64,000 nucleotides of DNA from Saccharopolyspora elongata (GCF_004348985.1 NZ_SMKW01000046.1:1-64000); one strand, 5' to 3'; positions 1 through 9,309 are shown, numbered from the stretch's first letter. Translations and numbers: made by a program. The notes: generated from the sequence alone by a model not told the origin.

Positions 1-72
1 CCCACCGCCAGTTCGGCCGTATCCGCGGCTACCGGGCCCCGCAGCCGCGGATACGGCCGAACTGGCGGTGGG
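1..72. terminator. Perfect 30-bp inverted repeat abutting the efflux gene stop codon
   Basis: Positions 1-30 and 43-72 are exact reverse complements around a 12-nt loop. The repeat ends one base before the stop codon (74-76) of the minus-strand efflux gene, so it lies exactly where an intrinsic terminator would act. It has no U-tract, as is usual in high-GC actinomycetes. The left boundary coincides with the window edge, so the repeat could be longer. Confidence 0.6.
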
Positions 73-73
73 T

Positions 74-1333
74 TCAGCTCACCGGGGCGGGAACAGGCGT
101 CTCGTTTTCGCTTTCGCGGCGGCTTCCGGGCGCATCGCCCTGGGCGCGTCGAGTCGTGGCAGCCGCGAGCAGTCCGATCGGCAGCAGCGCGACGCCAGTC
201 ACGACAGCGCCTAGCGCGGCAGGCCCGACCAGACCCCACGAGGTCGACAGGGTGGCCCCGGCCACCGCGGCGCCGACGGCGGTGCCCAGGTTGAACGCCG
301 CGGTCGCCAGCGAGGACGCCAGCGTCGAACCGCTGCCCGCGTGGCGCAGCGTCTGGGCGATCAGCACCGGGTTGGCCCCGAGTCCCGACGCCCCGAGCAG
401 GACGACCAGCGCGACCACGACCGTCGACCAGGTCGAGCTGAACACGATCAGCACCAGCAACAACGACGTCAGCGCGAACGCTCCGGCGACTGTCGCGAGC
501 GGACGGCGGTCGCCGAGACGACCGCCCACGGCCGTGCCCACCAGCGCGCCGATCCCGAACCCGACCAGCACCAGGGGCACGAACTCGACCGGGATGCCTG
601 CGCCGTCGGTGAGCAGCGGGCTGATGTAGCTGTAGGCACCGAGGAACCCGGCCTGGGCGAGCCCGATCGCACCCAGCACCACCCACAACCGCCACGGCCG
701 CAGCGTGGCCAGCTCCCCGCGCACCGTGACCTCCGCGCGCTGGGTGCCGGTGGCGGCCGGCATGAATCGCAGCACCGCCACGATTGCCAGCAGCGCCAGG
801 CCGGCCAACATCCAGAACGGGCCCCGCCAACCGGTGTACTGCCCGACGAAGGTGCCCAACGGCACACCGGCGACCACGGCCAGGCTCAGCCCGCCCGACA
901 TCACCGACAGCGCCCGGGCACTCGCCCCCGGACCGGCGGCCGTGGTGGCCACCACGGCACCGACCGCCCAGAACGTCCCGGTGGCCAGCGCGGTGACCAC
1001 CCGCGAGACCGTCACCACGGCGAACGAGCCGCTCAACGCCGCCACGACGTGCCCCACCGCGAACACCGCCAACGACAGCACCAACGTCGCCCGCTGGGGC
1101 AGGCGCAGCGTGGCCAACGCCATCACCGGCGGCCCGACGATCATCCCGACCGCGAACGCCGACACCAGAAGCCCCGCTCGTGCGACGTCCACGCCCAGGG
1201 CGGCGGCCGCTTCGGGCAGCAGCCCCGCGATCATGAACTCGGTGGTGCCCATCAGGAAGATGCCCGCCGCGATCACGTAGACCAGTCCCGGCGTCCGCGT
1301 GCTGCTCGTGGCACCCCGCAGCGATGTGCTCAA
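74..1333 (-). CDS. MFS drug-efflux transporter, DHA1 (Cmx/CmrA-like) family
   Basis: Predicted 12-helix proton-driven exporter of small drugs (419 residues). The first helix carries the DHA1-type motif MGTTEFMIAGLLP, followed by regularly spaced Ala/Leu/Val-rich helices and a short charged tail. An ATG-initiated frame extends further upstream, but that extension is Arg/Pro-rich and unlike the family. I chose the TTG at 1331-1333 because GGAGGG lies about 8 nt before it and the length then fits the family. The gene is divergent from the XRE-type regulator at 1500, which is probably its controller. Substrate unknown; chloramphenicol-type export is a family guess. Confidence 0.85.
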   Translation of the reverse strand: MSTSLRGATSSTRTPGLVYVIAAGIFLMGTTEFMIAGLLPEAAAALGVDVARAGLLVSAFAVGMIVGPPVMALATLRLPQRATLVLSLAVFAVGHVVAALSGSFAVVTVSRVVTALATGTFWAVGAVVATTAAGPGASARALSVMSGGLSLAVVAGVPLGTFVGQYTGWRGPFWMLAGLALLAIVAVLRFMPAATGTQRAEVTVRGELATLRPWRLWVVLGAIGLAQAGFLGAYSYISPLLTDGAGIPVEFVPLVLVGFGIGALVGTAVGGRLGDRRPLATVAGAFALTSLLLVLIVFSSTWSTVVVALVVLLGASGLGANPVLIAQTLRHAGSGSTLASSLATAAFNLGTAVGAAVAGATLSTSWGLVGPAALGAVVTGVALLPIGLLAAATTRRAQGDAPGSRRESENETPVPAPVS

Positions 1334-1430
1334 CGTCTCCGTCCCTCCAGGTGGCTCTTCATCGGGTCCGTCCTGCGGTTCCCGATGACCAGGAAACGCG
1401 GCACGTCGCGGACGTGGGAGGCGGCGTTCA

Positions 1431-1453
1431 GGGGGGTGCCGGCAGCACCCCCC
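1431..1453. promoter_or_regulatory. Candidate operator between the efflux gene and its regulator
   Basis: Inverted repeat GGGGGGTGC / GCACCCCCC with 9-bp arms and a 5-nt spacer, in the divergent intergenic region. It lies just upstream of the -35 of the regulator promoter and about 100 bp upstream of the efflux gene start, a suitable place for binding by the adjacent XRE protein. The assignment is inference. Confidence 0.5.
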
Positions 1454-1462
1454 TCGCAGAAC

Positions 1463-1492
1463 CTGGCAGCTGTGGGCCGGGCGTCGTAGCGT
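1463..1492 (+). promoter_or_regulatory. Promoter of the XRE regulator, leaderless type
   Basis: -35 CTGGCA (1463-1468), 18-nt spacer, -10 TAGCGT (1487-1492), followed 8 nt later by the ATG at 1500. No Shine-Dalgarno sequence precedes the ATG, consistent with transcription starting at or next to the start codon. Confidence 0.55.
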
Positions 1493-1499
1493 CGGCCGC

Positions 1500-2432
1500 A
1501 TGGGCAAGCAGCACCACGCGGAGATCGGTGAGTTCCTGGCGTCGAGGCGGGCCGGGATCACCCCTGAACAGGTCGGGCTGCCGGTCTACGACGCCGCCAA
1601 GCGCCGCGTGCCCGGACTGCGCCGCCAAGAGGTCGCCACCCTGGCCGGGCTTTCGGTCGACTACTACACGCAGATCGAGCGCGGGAAGGTCAACGGCATC
1701 TCCGAAGCCGTGCTCGACGCGATCGCCCGCGCCCTGCAGCTCGACGAGGCCGAACGCTCCCACCTGTTCGACCTGCACCGCAGCGCCACCACCAGCCCGC
1801 AGCGGCCCCGGCCCCGCCGCACGAAGACCATCCGGCCGATGGTGCAGCGCCTGGTGGACTCCATGACGGTGCCGGCGTTCGTGCGCAACGCCCGCCACGA
1901 CTTCGTCTGCGGCAACCAGCTGGCCTACGCCTTCTACTCCCCGCTCTACCCCGACCCGCTGCACCCCGACCCCGGCCAGCCGGTCAACTTCGTCCGGTTC
2001 TGCTTCCTCGACCCCCGGGCGCGGGACTTCTACCCCGACTGGGAGTGGATGGCCGACAGCGCGGTCAACCTGCTGCGCACCGACGCCGGCCGCGACCCCT
2101 ACGACCGGGGCATCTCCGATCTGGTCGGCGAACTGTCCACCCGCAGCGAGGAATTCCGGGTGCGCTGGGCCAAGCACAACGTGCGCCTGCACTACACCGG
2201 CACCAAGACCTTCCACCACCCCGTCGTCGGCGACATCACGGTCACCTACGAAACGATGCCGCTGCCCGCCGACCCCGGCCTGGTCCTCACCATCTACAGC
2301 CCCGAGCCCGGCAGCCCTTCGGCCGACGCCATGACCCTCCTGGCCACCTGGGCCGCCACCCACCTCGGCGAAGCTGCCTCCGCGGCCGAAGACCAAGCCG
2401 AGCGGTCGCCATCCCAGCACCCCGAGCACTGA
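1500..2432 (+). CDS. XRE-family regulator with MmyB-like ligand-binding domain
   Basis: 310-residue DNA-binding regulator. Residues about 10-90 form a helix-turn-helix (PGLRRQEVATLAGLSVDYY, then IERGKVNGISEAVLDAIARAL); about 110-280 match the MmyB-like PAS-type ligand-binding region common in actinomycetes. The ATG is placed by a leaderless promoter 8 nt upstream. Divergent to a DHA1 efflux gene, so it probably senses a small molecule and controls that pump. The ligand is unknown. Confidence 0.85.
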   Translation: MGKQHHAEIGEFLASRRAGITPEQVGLPVYDAAKRRVPGLRRQEVATLAGLSVDYYTQIERGKVNGISEAVLDAIARALQLDEAERSHLFDLHRSATTSPQRPRPRRTKTIRPMVQRLVDSMTVPAFVRNARHDFVCGNQLAYAFYSPLYPDPLHPDPGQPVNFVRFCFLDPRARDFYPDWEWMADSAVNLLRTDAGRDPYDRGISDLVGELSTRSEEFRVRWAKHNVRLHYTGTKTFHHPVVGDITVTYETMPLPADPGLVLTIYSPEPGSPSADAMTLLATWAATHLGEAASAAEDQAERSPSQHPEH

Positions 2433-2530
2433 GGTCCTGCTCCTCGCCGCGATGTCCGCAGCGGCCTCGGGCTCCGTTTCCAGAGTGGTGCGAGGGCACG
2501 CGTAGGACGTGTCCGCCCGAGTCGCGGGGC

Positions 2531-2594
2531 GCCGTTTTCGCGCGAAACCGGCGCTCCGCGTGAGGACCGGGCGCCGTTTTCGCGCGAAAACGCC
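2531..2594. repeat. Paired palindrome, TTTCGCGCGAAA type, locus 1
   Basis: Two copies of the core TTTCGCGCGAAA (2536-2547 and 2578-2589), centres 42 bp apart, each flanked by GCC/GGC. The spacer contains CCGCGTGAGG. It lies between convergent genes in an otherwise gene-free stretch (2433-2731). Related pairs occur near 16.75, 60.97 and 63.32 kb. Confidence 0.75.
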
Positions 2595-2731
2595 ACACTC
2601 ACCAAGACGGGACGGCCACAGGCACCGGGCGCCTTCAGATCAGCCGGGCAGAGCCGTTCGGAAGGGTCCTCTTGCCGGGGGAGCGAGGAGTTGCGCGGGT
2701 TTCCAGGTAGGCGCGCCGGGATGGCACCTGC

Positions 2732-4204
2732 CTACGCCCGTGCCGCGGCGCGGCCTGCTCGGCGCCCGAAGAACGTTCCGTCGCCCAGTGATGTGCCGCT
2801 CACGTAGCCTCCGCCGTGGATCCCGGAACTCGCCCGCCCCGCCGCGAAGAGCCCCGCGATCGGGTTGCCGGAGACGTCGAGCACTACACCGTCCACTGTG
2901 GTGTGCAGGCCGCCGAGCGTGAAACCGGCGATGCCCGTGCCCGGCGGCGCGGCTTCGCCGTCCCCCGGGTTGAAGCCGAGCGCCGGGTTCACCGCCGCGA
3001 ACGGCGGTTTGAGCTCGCGCAGCCACGCCGGGTTCTTGTGGAAGTGGGGGTCGTCGCCCTCGATGGCGTGCCGGTTGTACGTCGCCACGGTCGTTTCGAG
3101 CGCACCTGCCGGCATGCCGAGCTCTTCTTCCAGCTCTGCGAGGGTTTCGGCGACGTGCTGCGGTCGCACGCCCCAGAGGTCGCGCTCGGGAATGGCGTCG
3201 TAGCCCTCCTCGTCGATGATCACCCACCACGGCGCCGGGTGGTGCAGCGCGGCGTGGCTGAACATGCCCGGGTACACGTCCTCGTTGATGAACCGCTGGC
3301 CCCGCGCGTTGACGAGCATGCCGCGGCAGACCATCGCCGGCAGCGCGGTCAGCGCCGCCTCCACCTGCGCCATCCGCCGGGTGGCCGCGCCGAGGGCGGC
3401 GGCCATCCGGATCCCGCTGCCGTCGTCGAGGCCGTCGCTGACCTTGCCGTGCCCGAGCAGCACCGGCGCGTGGTCGGCGAGCATCTCCTCGTCGTCCACG
3501 AAACCGCCGGTGGTGAGCACCACACCGCGGCGGGCGCGGTAGTGGACGGTCTTGCCGTAGTTGGTCGCCGCCACCCCGGCGACCCGCCCGGACTCGTCGA
3601 CGACGAGCGCGGTGGCGAGCGTGTCGGCGTGCGTCCGCGCCCCGGCCTCGTGCGCGGCCGACGCGAGGCGCTCCATGATCAGCCAGCCGCCGAAGTTCTC
3701 CGCGGCGGGCCGGTGGCCGCGCGGGACCGGCCGCGCGATGGTGTTGTAGGGCCAGGCGTTCTCCCCCAGCCACATCAGGCCGTCGCGCGTCGGTGGCATC
3801 CAACTCGGGGCGTCGTACATCGACTCCTCGAAGGCCAGTCCGCGGGCGCAGAACCACTCGAAGTGCTCGACGCTCTCGTCGCAGTACAGCCGCAGCTTCT
3901 CCGCGTCGGCGTGCGGGCCGAGGGCCGCTTCCAGGTAGGCGAACATCTCGTCCGGCGTGTCGTCGAAACCGCATGCCCGCTGGACGCGCGTTCCGCCGCC
4001 GAGGTACAGCTCGCCGCCGGACATCGCCGAGGACCCGCCAGGGCCCCCGGCGCGTTCCAGGACGATGACGTCGGCGCCGGCGGACGCCGCCTCGAAAGCG
4101 GCCGCCGCGCCGGCGCACCCGAAGCCGACGACGAGGACGTCGGCTTCGTGGTCGAACGCTCCCACCTGCGACAGCGGCACCGGGTGCACCGGCCGGGGGC
4201 TCAT
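2732..4204 (-). CDS. 3-Ketosteroid delta4-(5alpha)-dehydrogenase-like flavoprotein
   Basis: Predicted FAD enzyme (490 residues) introducing the delta4 double bond into 3-keto-5alpha-steroids. An N-terminal dinucleotide fold (VLVVGFGCAGAAAA, about 20-33) precedes a fumarate-reductase/KstD-type body. The C-terminal GGYVSGTSLGDG places Tyr467 and Ser469 like the catalytic Tyr-x-Ser pair known from the Rhodococcus delta4-(5alpha) enzyme. Last gene of the minus-strand hsa operon, 7 nt after hsaC. With the 3alpha-hydroxysteroid dehydrogenase at 19.6 kb it would feed reduced steroids into ring degradation. A related flavin dehydrogenase of other specificity remains possible. Confidence 0.75.
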   Translation of the reverse strand: MSPRPVHPVPLSQVGAFDHEADVLVVGFGCAGAAAAFEAASAGADVIVLERAGGPGGSSAMSGGELYLGGGTRVQRACGFDDTPDEMFAYLEAALGPHADAEKLRLYCDESVEHFEWFCARGLAFEESMYDAPSWMPPTRDGLMWLGENAWPYNTIARPVPRGHRPAAENFGGWLIMERLASAAHEAGARTHADTLATALVVDESGRVAGVAATNYGKTVHYRARRGVVLTTGGFVDDEEMLADHAPVLLGHGKVSDGLDDGSGIRMAAALGAATRRMAQVEAALTALPAMVCRGMLVNARGQRFINEDVYPGMFSHAALHHPAPWWVIIDEEGYDAIPERDLWGVRPQHVAETLAELEEELGMPAGALETTVATYNRHAIEGDDPHFHKNPAWLRELKPPFAAVNPALGFNPGDGEAAPPGTGIAGFTLGGLHTTVDGVVLDVSGNPIAGLFAAGRASSGIHGGGYVSGTSLGDGTFFGRRAGRAAARA

Positions 4205-4211
4205 CGGCCGC

Positions 4212-5132
4212 TCACCCTTCCTGGCTGAACGCCGCGAGCGGTTCGGAACCGGACCAGTCGTGGCCCCAGTAGCTGTCCGCGGTGATCTCCTCGGCCGTGT
4301 AGTACGTCTCGTCGACGAGCAGGCCGTCGCAGCCGTACTCGATGTCCCAGCCGCCGGGCGCGCGGACGTAGAAGGAGATCGCCTTGTCGTTGGTGTGCCT
4401 GCCCAGGGTCGACGACAGCGAGAAGCCGCGCCGGTTGACCTCGTCGAGGGCCCGGCCCACGGTGTCGATCTCCTCGACCTCGACCATCAGGTGCACCAGG
4501 CCCGGCGGCTCGCCGTGCGGGGCCGGGCAGACCGCGAGGCTGTGGTGGCGCTGGTTCACGCCCATGAACCGCACCCGGCGCGGCGGGGCGTCCGGGGTTC
4601 CGCCGCCGATGCGGATGGCGCCGCGCGGCAGGAAGCCGAGCACCTCGGTGTAGAACTCGACCGTCTCCTGTGGACAGTTCGTCGGCAGCACCACGTGGCC
4701 CATGCCCTGATCCCCGGTGACGAACCGGTGGGCGTGCTTGGTGACGACCGGGCTGTGGTCGAGCACCGGCCCGAAGAACACCTCGACGGGAGTGCCGGTC
4801 GGGTCCTCGAAGGTGATCCCGGCCTCGATGCGCCGCTCGTCGCATTCGGCCTGCGACAGCGCCTTGACCGCCGTGCCTGCCGCCTCCACGTCGCGACCGA
4901 CGGCCGCGAGCCCGAACTGGTCGCGCACCTCCCAGCCGACGGCGAGCACCTTGTCGGTGTCGCCGGGCAGCACGATCAGCCGGGCGGCCCGCTCGTCCAT
5001 GCGCAGGTAGAGCCCGTCGGAGTGGGGACCGGTGGTCTCCTGGAGCCCGAGGGCGTCGACCGTGAGCTCGCGCCAGCGGTCGATGTCCCGGGTCTGCACT
5101 GTGAGGTATCCGAGACCGCGGATCTGGGGCAT
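4212..5132 (-). CDS. hsaC: Extradiol dioxygenase, HsaC type
   Basis: Fe(II) meta-cleavage dioxygenase (306 residues), predicted to open the A ring of 3,4-DHSA or a similar catechol. Two vicinal-oxygen-chelate halves; the C-terminal half carries the metal ligands His146 (GMGHVVL), His214 (LVHLMVEV) and Glu265 (DIEYGCD), with conserved His246 and Tyr255 near the active site. Sequence resembles mycobacterial HsaC throughout, including GHRFVTG-like and LGRHTND motifs. It lies between hsaA and the delta4-dehydrogenase in the operon. Other bicyclic catechols cannot be excluded, but neighbours point to steroids. Confidence 0.88.
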   Translation of the reverse strand: MPQIRGLGYLTVQTRDIDRWRELTVDALGLQETTGPHSDGLYLRMDERAARLIVLPGDTDKVLAVGWEVRDQFGLAAVGRDVEAAGTAVKALSQAECDERRIEAGITFEDPTGTPVEVFFGPVLDHSPVVTKHAHRFVTGDQGMGHVVLPTNCPQETVEFYTEVLGFLPRGAIRIGGGTPDAPPRRVRFMGVNQRHHSLAVCPAPHGEPPGLVHLMVEVEEIDTVGRALDEVNRRGFSLSSTLGRHTNDKAISFYVRAPGGWDIEYGCDGLLVDETYYTAEEITADSYWGHDWSGSEPLAAFSQEG

Positions 5133-5175
5133 GTGCGTTCTTCCTATCTCTGTGCGGCGGGATCGTGACGGGCGG

Positions 5176-6360
5176 TCAGATCATCGAGCGCATCGGGCCC
5201 GGCGGCGGCTCGATGCCGAGTTCGGTCAGCGCGGACACGTGGAAGACGGCGCCCGGGACGTGGATGGCGTGCACCATGCCCATGTGGCCGTCCCGCCAGA
5301 AGCGCTGGATCGGGTTGTCCATGCGCAGGCCGTTGCCGCCGGAGCGGGCGACGACCTCGTCCATCGCGCGGACGGCGCGCCACGCCGCGGCGACCTGGGT
5401 GCGGCGGCTGACCGCGCGCTCCCCGAAGCCGATCTCCACGCCCGCGGCCACCTTGTCGTAGATCCGGGACACGTTGTCGAGCAACGCGACGCGGGAGGCG
5501 TGGATCTCGGCCGCGGCCTCGCTGATCGCGAACAGCACGTAGAGATCGTCCTTGATCTTGGTGCCGGTGATCTGCACGCGCTTCTGCTGGTAGGCCATGT
5601 GGTGCGCGAGGGCGCCCTCGCAGATGCCGATCACCGCGGAGGTGATGCCCAGCGGGAAGGCCGTGGTGAACGGGACGTGGTAGGTCGGGTTGTCCAGCCC
5701 GGCGTCCCTGGGCGCCGACCCGTCGAGCATCGTGCTGAACGGGATCACCCGGTACGACGGGACGAACGCGTCCTTGACGATGACGTCCTTGCTGCCGGTG
5801 CCGCGCAGGCCCACGACGTCCCAGGAGTCCTCGACGATCTCGTAGTCGGACCGCGGCAGGATCACGTGGTAGGACACCGGCGGCTGGGCCACGTTGCCCT
5901 CCTCGTCGCCCATGAAGGCGCCGAGGAAGATCCAGTCGCAGTGGTCGGTCCCGGACGAGAACTGCCAGTGCCCGTTGAAGGTGTAACCGCCGTCGACCGG
6001 CTTGAGCACGCCGAGCGGGGCGTACGGCGAGGCGATCCACGTGTCGGTGTCCTCGCCCCAGATCTCCTCCTGCACCCGGGGGTCGGCCATCGCCATCTCC
6101 CACGGGTGGACCCCGACGATGCCGGCGACCCAGCCGGTGGAGCCGTCGTGGCTCGCGACCTTCATCACCGTCTCGGCGAACTCGGCCGGATGCGCCTCGG
6201 CTCCGCCGTACCGGGCGGGCTGCAGCATCTTGATCACACCGGTCTCGCGGAGCACCTTGGCCGCTCGGTCGTCGAGCCTGCCGAGCCGCTCGTTCGAGGC
6301 GGCGGCCGCGGCGATCTCCTCGGCGCGCTCTTCGACCGCCGTCAGAACCGGGTTGGACAT
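5176..6360 (-). CDS. hsaA: Flavin-dependent 3-HSA-type monooxygenase, oxygenase subunit
   Basis: Group D flavin monooxygenase with an acyl-CoA dehydrogenase fold (394 residues), expected to hydroxylate a phenolic secosteroid to a catechol with reduced flavin from HsaB. Typical features are the early GVIKMLQPARYGG segment, the GHWQFSSG loop and the C-terminal FWRDGHMGMVHAIH. The chosen ATG (6358-6360) overlaps the hsaF stop by one base (TGATG), indicating translational coupling; a much longer open frame upstream is just the opposite phase of hsaF. The partner reductase hsaB is divergent at 13.1 kb. Confidence 0.87.
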   Translation of the reverse strand: MSNPVLTAVEERAEEIAAAAASNERLGRLDDRAAKVLRETGVIKMLQPARYGGAEAHPAEFAETVMKVASHDGSTGWVAGIVGVHPWEMAMADPRVQEEIWGEDTDTWIASPYAPLGVLKPVDGGYTFNGHWQFSSGTDHCDWIFLGAFMGDEEGNVAQPPVSYHVILPRSDYEIVEDSWDVVGLRGTGSKDVIVKDAFVPSYRVIPFSTMLDGSAPRDAGLDNPTYHVPFTTAFPLGITSAVIGICEGALAHHMAYQQKRVQITGTKIKDDLYVLFAISEAAAEIHASRVALLDNVSRIYDKVAAGVEIGFGERAVSRRTQVAAAWRAVRAMDEVVARSGGNGLRMDNPIQRFWRDGHMGMVHAIHVPGAVFHVSALTELGIEPPPGPMRSMI

Positions 6361-7406
6361 CAGCTGGCCCTCGCTTCGGTGTCGGAGCCGCGAGCGGCGA
6401 GGCCCACGGCGAGTTCGATCAGCTGGTCCTCCTGGCCGCCGATCAGCTTGCGCTTGCCCGCCTCGACGAGGATTTCGGCGCCGGAGACGCCGTACTTCGC
6501 CGCGGCGCGATCGGCGTGCTTGAGGAAGCTGGAGTAGACGCCCGCGTAGCCCATGGTCAGCGAGAGCCGGTCGAGCAGGCACTCGCCGTCCATCACCGGC
6601 CGGACCACGTCCTCGGCGGCGTCGATGATCTTCAGGGTGTCGACGCCCGTACGGATGCCGAGCTTCTCGGCGACCGCGACGAACGCCTCGACCGGGGTGT
6701 TCCCGGCGCCGGCGCCGAAACGCCGGGTGGAGCCGTCCACCTGGGTCGCCCCGGCGCGCACGGCGAGCACCGAGTTGGCCACGCCGAGACCCAGGTTCTC
6801 GTGGCCGTGGAAGCCGACCTGGGCGTCGTCGCCGAGCTCCGCGACCAGCGCCGCGATCCGCTCGCTGGTGTCCTCCAGCACGAGGGCGCCCGCGGAGTCC
6901 ACGACGTAGACGCACTGGCAGCCCGCGTCGGACATGATCCGGGCCTGCTGCGCCAGCACCTCCGGCGGCTGGCTGTGCGACATCATCAGGAAGCCCACCG
7001 TCTCCAGGCCCAGCTCGCGGGCGAGCCCGAAGTGCTGGACGGAGACGTCGGCCTCCGTGCAGTGCGTGGCGATCCGGCAGATGGCCGCCCCGTTGTCGGC
7101 CGCCGCGCGGATGTCGTCCTTCACCCCGACGCCGGGGAGCATCAGGAAGGCGATCTTGGCGCGCTTGGCCGTGGCCACCGCGGTCTTGATCAGCTCCTGC
7201 TCGGGGGTGTGGCTGAAGCCGTAGTTGAACGACGAGCCGCCGAGGCCGTCGCCGTGGGTCACCTCGATGACCGGGACCCCGGCGCCGTCGAGGGCGGCCA
7301 CGATGTCGCGCACGTGCTCGGCGGTGAACTGGTGCTGCTTGGCGTGCGAGCCGTCGCGCAGCGAGGAATCGGTGATCCTGATGTCGAGATCGGTGCTGTA
7401 GGCCAT
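6360..7406 (-). CDS. hsaF: 4-Hydroxy-2-oxovalerate/2-oxohexanoate aldolase
   Basis: DRE-TIM pyruvate aldolase (348 residues) cleaving the hydroxy-oxo acid to pyruvate and an aldehyde that is channelled to the partner dehydrogenase. Catalytic Arg17-Asp18 (SLRDG), His21, and metal ligands His200/His202 (GFHGHEN) are present. The C-terminal communication domain ends with the GGQEDQL helix typical of BphI/HsaF. Next to hsaG in the operon, as expected for the bifunctional complex. Confidence 0.9.
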   Translation of the reverse strand: MAYSTDLDIRITDSSLRDGSHAKQHQFTAEHVRDIVAALDGAGVPVIEVTHGDGLGGSSFNYGFSHTPEQELIKTAVATAKRAKIAFLMLPGVGVKDDIRAAADNGAAICRIATHCTEADVSVQHFGLARELGLETVGFLMMSHSQPPEVLAQQARIMSDAGCQCVYVVDSAGALVLEDTSERIAALVAELGDDAQVGFHGHENLGLGVANSVLAVRAGATQVDGSTRRFGAGAGNTPVEAFVAVAEKLGIRTGVDTLKIIDAAEDVVRPVMDGECLLDRLSLTMGYAGVYSSFLKHADRAAAKYGVSGAEILVEAGKRKLIGGQEDQLIELAVGLAARGSDTEARAS

Positions 7407-7413
7407 GGGTTTC

Positions 7414-8319
7414 TCACTGCCCCTTCTGCGCGCGGATCCGCCGGGCGAAGCCCGCGCCGACGCCGGCTGCGGCGGCGGTCATGATGTCGAGGTTCCCGGA
7501 GTACGGCGGGAGGAAGTCGCCGGCGCCCTCCACTTCGAGGAACACCGCGACGCGGGCCATACCACCGTTCACAGTGGACGGATCGTCGAACTGCGGCTCC
7601 GCGCGCAGGCGGTAGCCCGGCACGTAGCCCGCGACGGCCGCGACGACCTCGTGGACGGACCGGGCGATCGCCTCCCGGTCGCAGTCCTCCGGGATCGCGC
7701 AGAACACGGTGTCGCGCATCAGCATCGGCGGCTCGGCCGGGTTCAGGATGATGATCGCCTTGCCCCGCCGGGCACCGCCGATCTCCTCGATGCCGCGCGA
7801 GGTCGTGATGGTGAACTCGTCGATGTTCGCCCGGGTGCCGGGCCCGGCCGACGGCGAGGCGACGCTGGCCACGATCTCGGCGTAGGCGACCTCCACCACG
7901 CGCGAGACGGCGTGCACGATCGGGATGGTGGCCTGGCCACCGCAGGTGATCAGGTTGACGTTCGGCGCGTCGAGGTGCTCGCCGAGGTTGACCGCGGGCA
8001 CGACCGCGGGCCCCAGCGCGGCCGGGGTCAGGTCGATCGCCTGGATGCCCCGCTCGGCGTACTTCGGCGCGTTCTCCCGGTGCACGTAGGCCGAGGTTGC
8101 CTCGAACACGATGTCCGGCTGTTCGTCCTGCGCCAGCAGCCAGTCGACGCCCGCGGCGGAGCTGATCAGCCCCTCGCCGTGCGCGCGCTTGAGGCCGGGG
8201 CTGTCGGGGTCCACGCCGATCATCCAGCGCGGCTCGATGGTTTCGGAGCGCAGCAGCTTGTACATCAGGTCGGTGCCGATGTTGCCGGAGCCCACGATGG
8301 CAGCGGTCGCCTTGGTCAC
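7414..8319 (-). CDS. hsaG: Acylating acetaldehyde/propanal dehydrogenase
   Basis: CoA-acylating aldehyde dehydrogenase (301 residues) that converts the aldolase product to acetyl- or propionyl-CoA. N-terminal NAD fold ([13 protein letters not shown]), catalytic Cys126 in [11 protein letters not shown] use GTG at 8317-8319, since the protein then starts [12 protein letters not shown] as in MhpF/HsaG and AAAGGAA lies upstream; the frame stays open far upstream but that part is non-homologous. It sits 7 nt before hsaF. Confidence 0.9.
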   Translation of the reverse strand: MTKATAAIVGSGNIGTDLMYKLLRSETIEPRWMIGVDPDSPGLKRAHGEGLISSAAGVDWLLAQDEQPDIVFEATSAYVHRENAPKYAERGIQAIDLTPAALGPAVVPAVNLGEHLDAPNVNLITCGGQATIPIVHAVSRVVEVAYAEIVASVASPSAGPGTRANIDEFTITTSRGIEEIGGARRGKAIIILNPAEPPMLMRDTVFCAIPEDCDREAIARSVHEVVAAVAGYVPGYRLRAEPQFDDPSTVNGGMARVAVFLEVEGAGDFLPPYSGNLDIMTAAAAGVGAGFARRIRAQKGQ

Positions 8320-8351
8320 TGTTCCATTTCCTTTCAGGTTCCCGGTGCGCC

Positions 8352-9137
8352 TCACGCGAACCGGGCCGTGACCGACCCGAGGCCGGTGAAGTCCGCGCGG
8401 TACTCCTCGCCCGGCGCGACGTCGACGGCCCTGGTGCACGAGCCCGGCAGGATCACGTGCCCCGCTTCGAGCCGGACGCCGAAGGTGGCGACCTTGCGGG
8501 CCAGCCAGGCCACCGCGGTGGTGGGGTTCCCGAGCACCGCGCTGGTGTTCCCGCGGGTGATCTCGGTGCCGCCGGAGAACAGCACCGCTTCGATGTCGGC
8601 GAGGTCCAGCTCGCCGGGCTTGGCCCGGGCGGAGCCGAGGATGACGCCCGCGGAGGAGGCGTTGTCGGCGATGGTGTCGGCGAGGCCGATCCGCCAGTCC
8701 CGGATCCGGCTGTCGATCAGCTCCAGGCTCGGGACGACGTACTCGGTGGCGGCGAGCACGTCCTCCTCCGTGCACCCCTCGCCCGGCAGCGAATCGCCCA
8801 GGACGTAGCCGATCTCGACCTCGATGCGCGGGTAGCAGTAGCGCGCGGTTTCCACCGCGCGGTCCTCCGCCAGGAACATCGTGTCGAGGAGGTGGCCGTA
8901 GTCGGGCTCGTCGACGCCCATCATCCGCTGCATCACGGGGGACGACAGCCCGACCTTGTGACCGCGCACCACCGCACCGGCGGCGAGCTGCCGGCGGATG
9001 TTCAGCAGCTGGATCTCGTAGGCGTCGACCACGTCGATGCCGGGGAACCGCTCGGTGAGCGGATCGATCGGCGCGCGATCGGACTGCGCGGCCCGGAGGA
9101 CGTCGGCGGCAGCCTGTCGAGTTGTCGCATCGAGCAT
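8352..9137 (-). CDS. hsaE: 2-Hydroxypentadienoate-type hydratase
   Basis: Fumarylacetoacetase-fold hydratase (261 residues) adding water to 2-hydroxyhexa-2,4-dienoate to give the aldolase substrate. Metal ligands Glu106, Glu108 ([11 protein letters not shown]) and Glu139 (SLELIDSR), and Lys61 in RGHKVGL, match MhpD/HsaE. First gene after a 172-bp gap containing a hairpin and two operator-like palindromes, so the hsaEGFAC part may also have its own promoter. Confidence 0.88.
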   Translation of the reverse strand: MLDATTRQAAADVLRAAQSDRAPIDPLTERFPGIDVVDAYEIQLLNIRRQLAAGAVVRGHKVGLSSPVMQRMMGVDEPDYGHLLDTMFLAEDRAVETARYCYPRIEVEIGYVLGDSLPGEGCTEEDVLAATEYVVPSLELIDSRIRDWRIGLADTIADNASSAGVILGSARAKPGELDLADIEAVLFSGGTEITRGNTSAVLGNPTTAVAWLARKVATFGVRLEAGHVILPGSCTRAVDVAPGEEYRADFTGLGSVTARFA

Positions 9138-9179
9138 GCCTGAACGGTGCCAGCCGATCCCGCGCAGCTGGGATTCCTC

Positions 9180-9194
9180 TCCCGCTCACCGGGA
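9180..9194. promoter_or_regulatory. TCCCG-N5-CGGGA operator upstream of hsaE
   Basis: TCCCGCTCACCGGGA, centred about 50 bp upstream of the hsaE start codon. It is an exact match to the palindrome recurring in promoters across this catabolic module. Confidence 0.6.
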
Positions 9195-9238
9195 CCACCC
9201 CCGTGAGGTCATCGCAGAACTCCTTCCGGACAAGCGAA

Positions 9239-9279
9239 AACCCGCGGTGCGGGCGTTCTGCGCGCTCGCACCGCGGGTT
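9239..9279. terminator. Hairpin between kshB-like gene and hsaE
   Basis: 13-bp arms AACCCGCGGTGCG (9239-9251) and its complement (9267-9279), with a 15-nt loop, lie between two operator-like palindromes. It could end transcripts arriving from hsaD-kstD-kshB, or stabilise or process the operon mRNA. Confidence 0.5.
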
Positions 9280-9284
9280 CTCCC

Positions 9285-9299
9285 GCCCGCTCACCGGGA
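9285..9299. promoter_or_regulatory. Second operator-like palindrome inside the hsa operon
   Basis: GCCCGCTCACCGGGA matches the operator family in 14 of 15 positions. It starts 11 bases upstream (in operon sense, downstream) of the kshB-like stop codon and pairs with the site at 9180, about 105 bp away, which would allow looping. Inference. Confidence 0.45.
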
Positions 9300-9309
9300 C
9301 CCCGTCCGG

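Noticed and set aside
6360-7406. hsaF as an HMG-CoA lyase or isopropylmalate synthase
   Set aside because: Spacing of the catalytic residues and its coupling to the acylating dehydrogenase identify it as the pyruvate aldolase.
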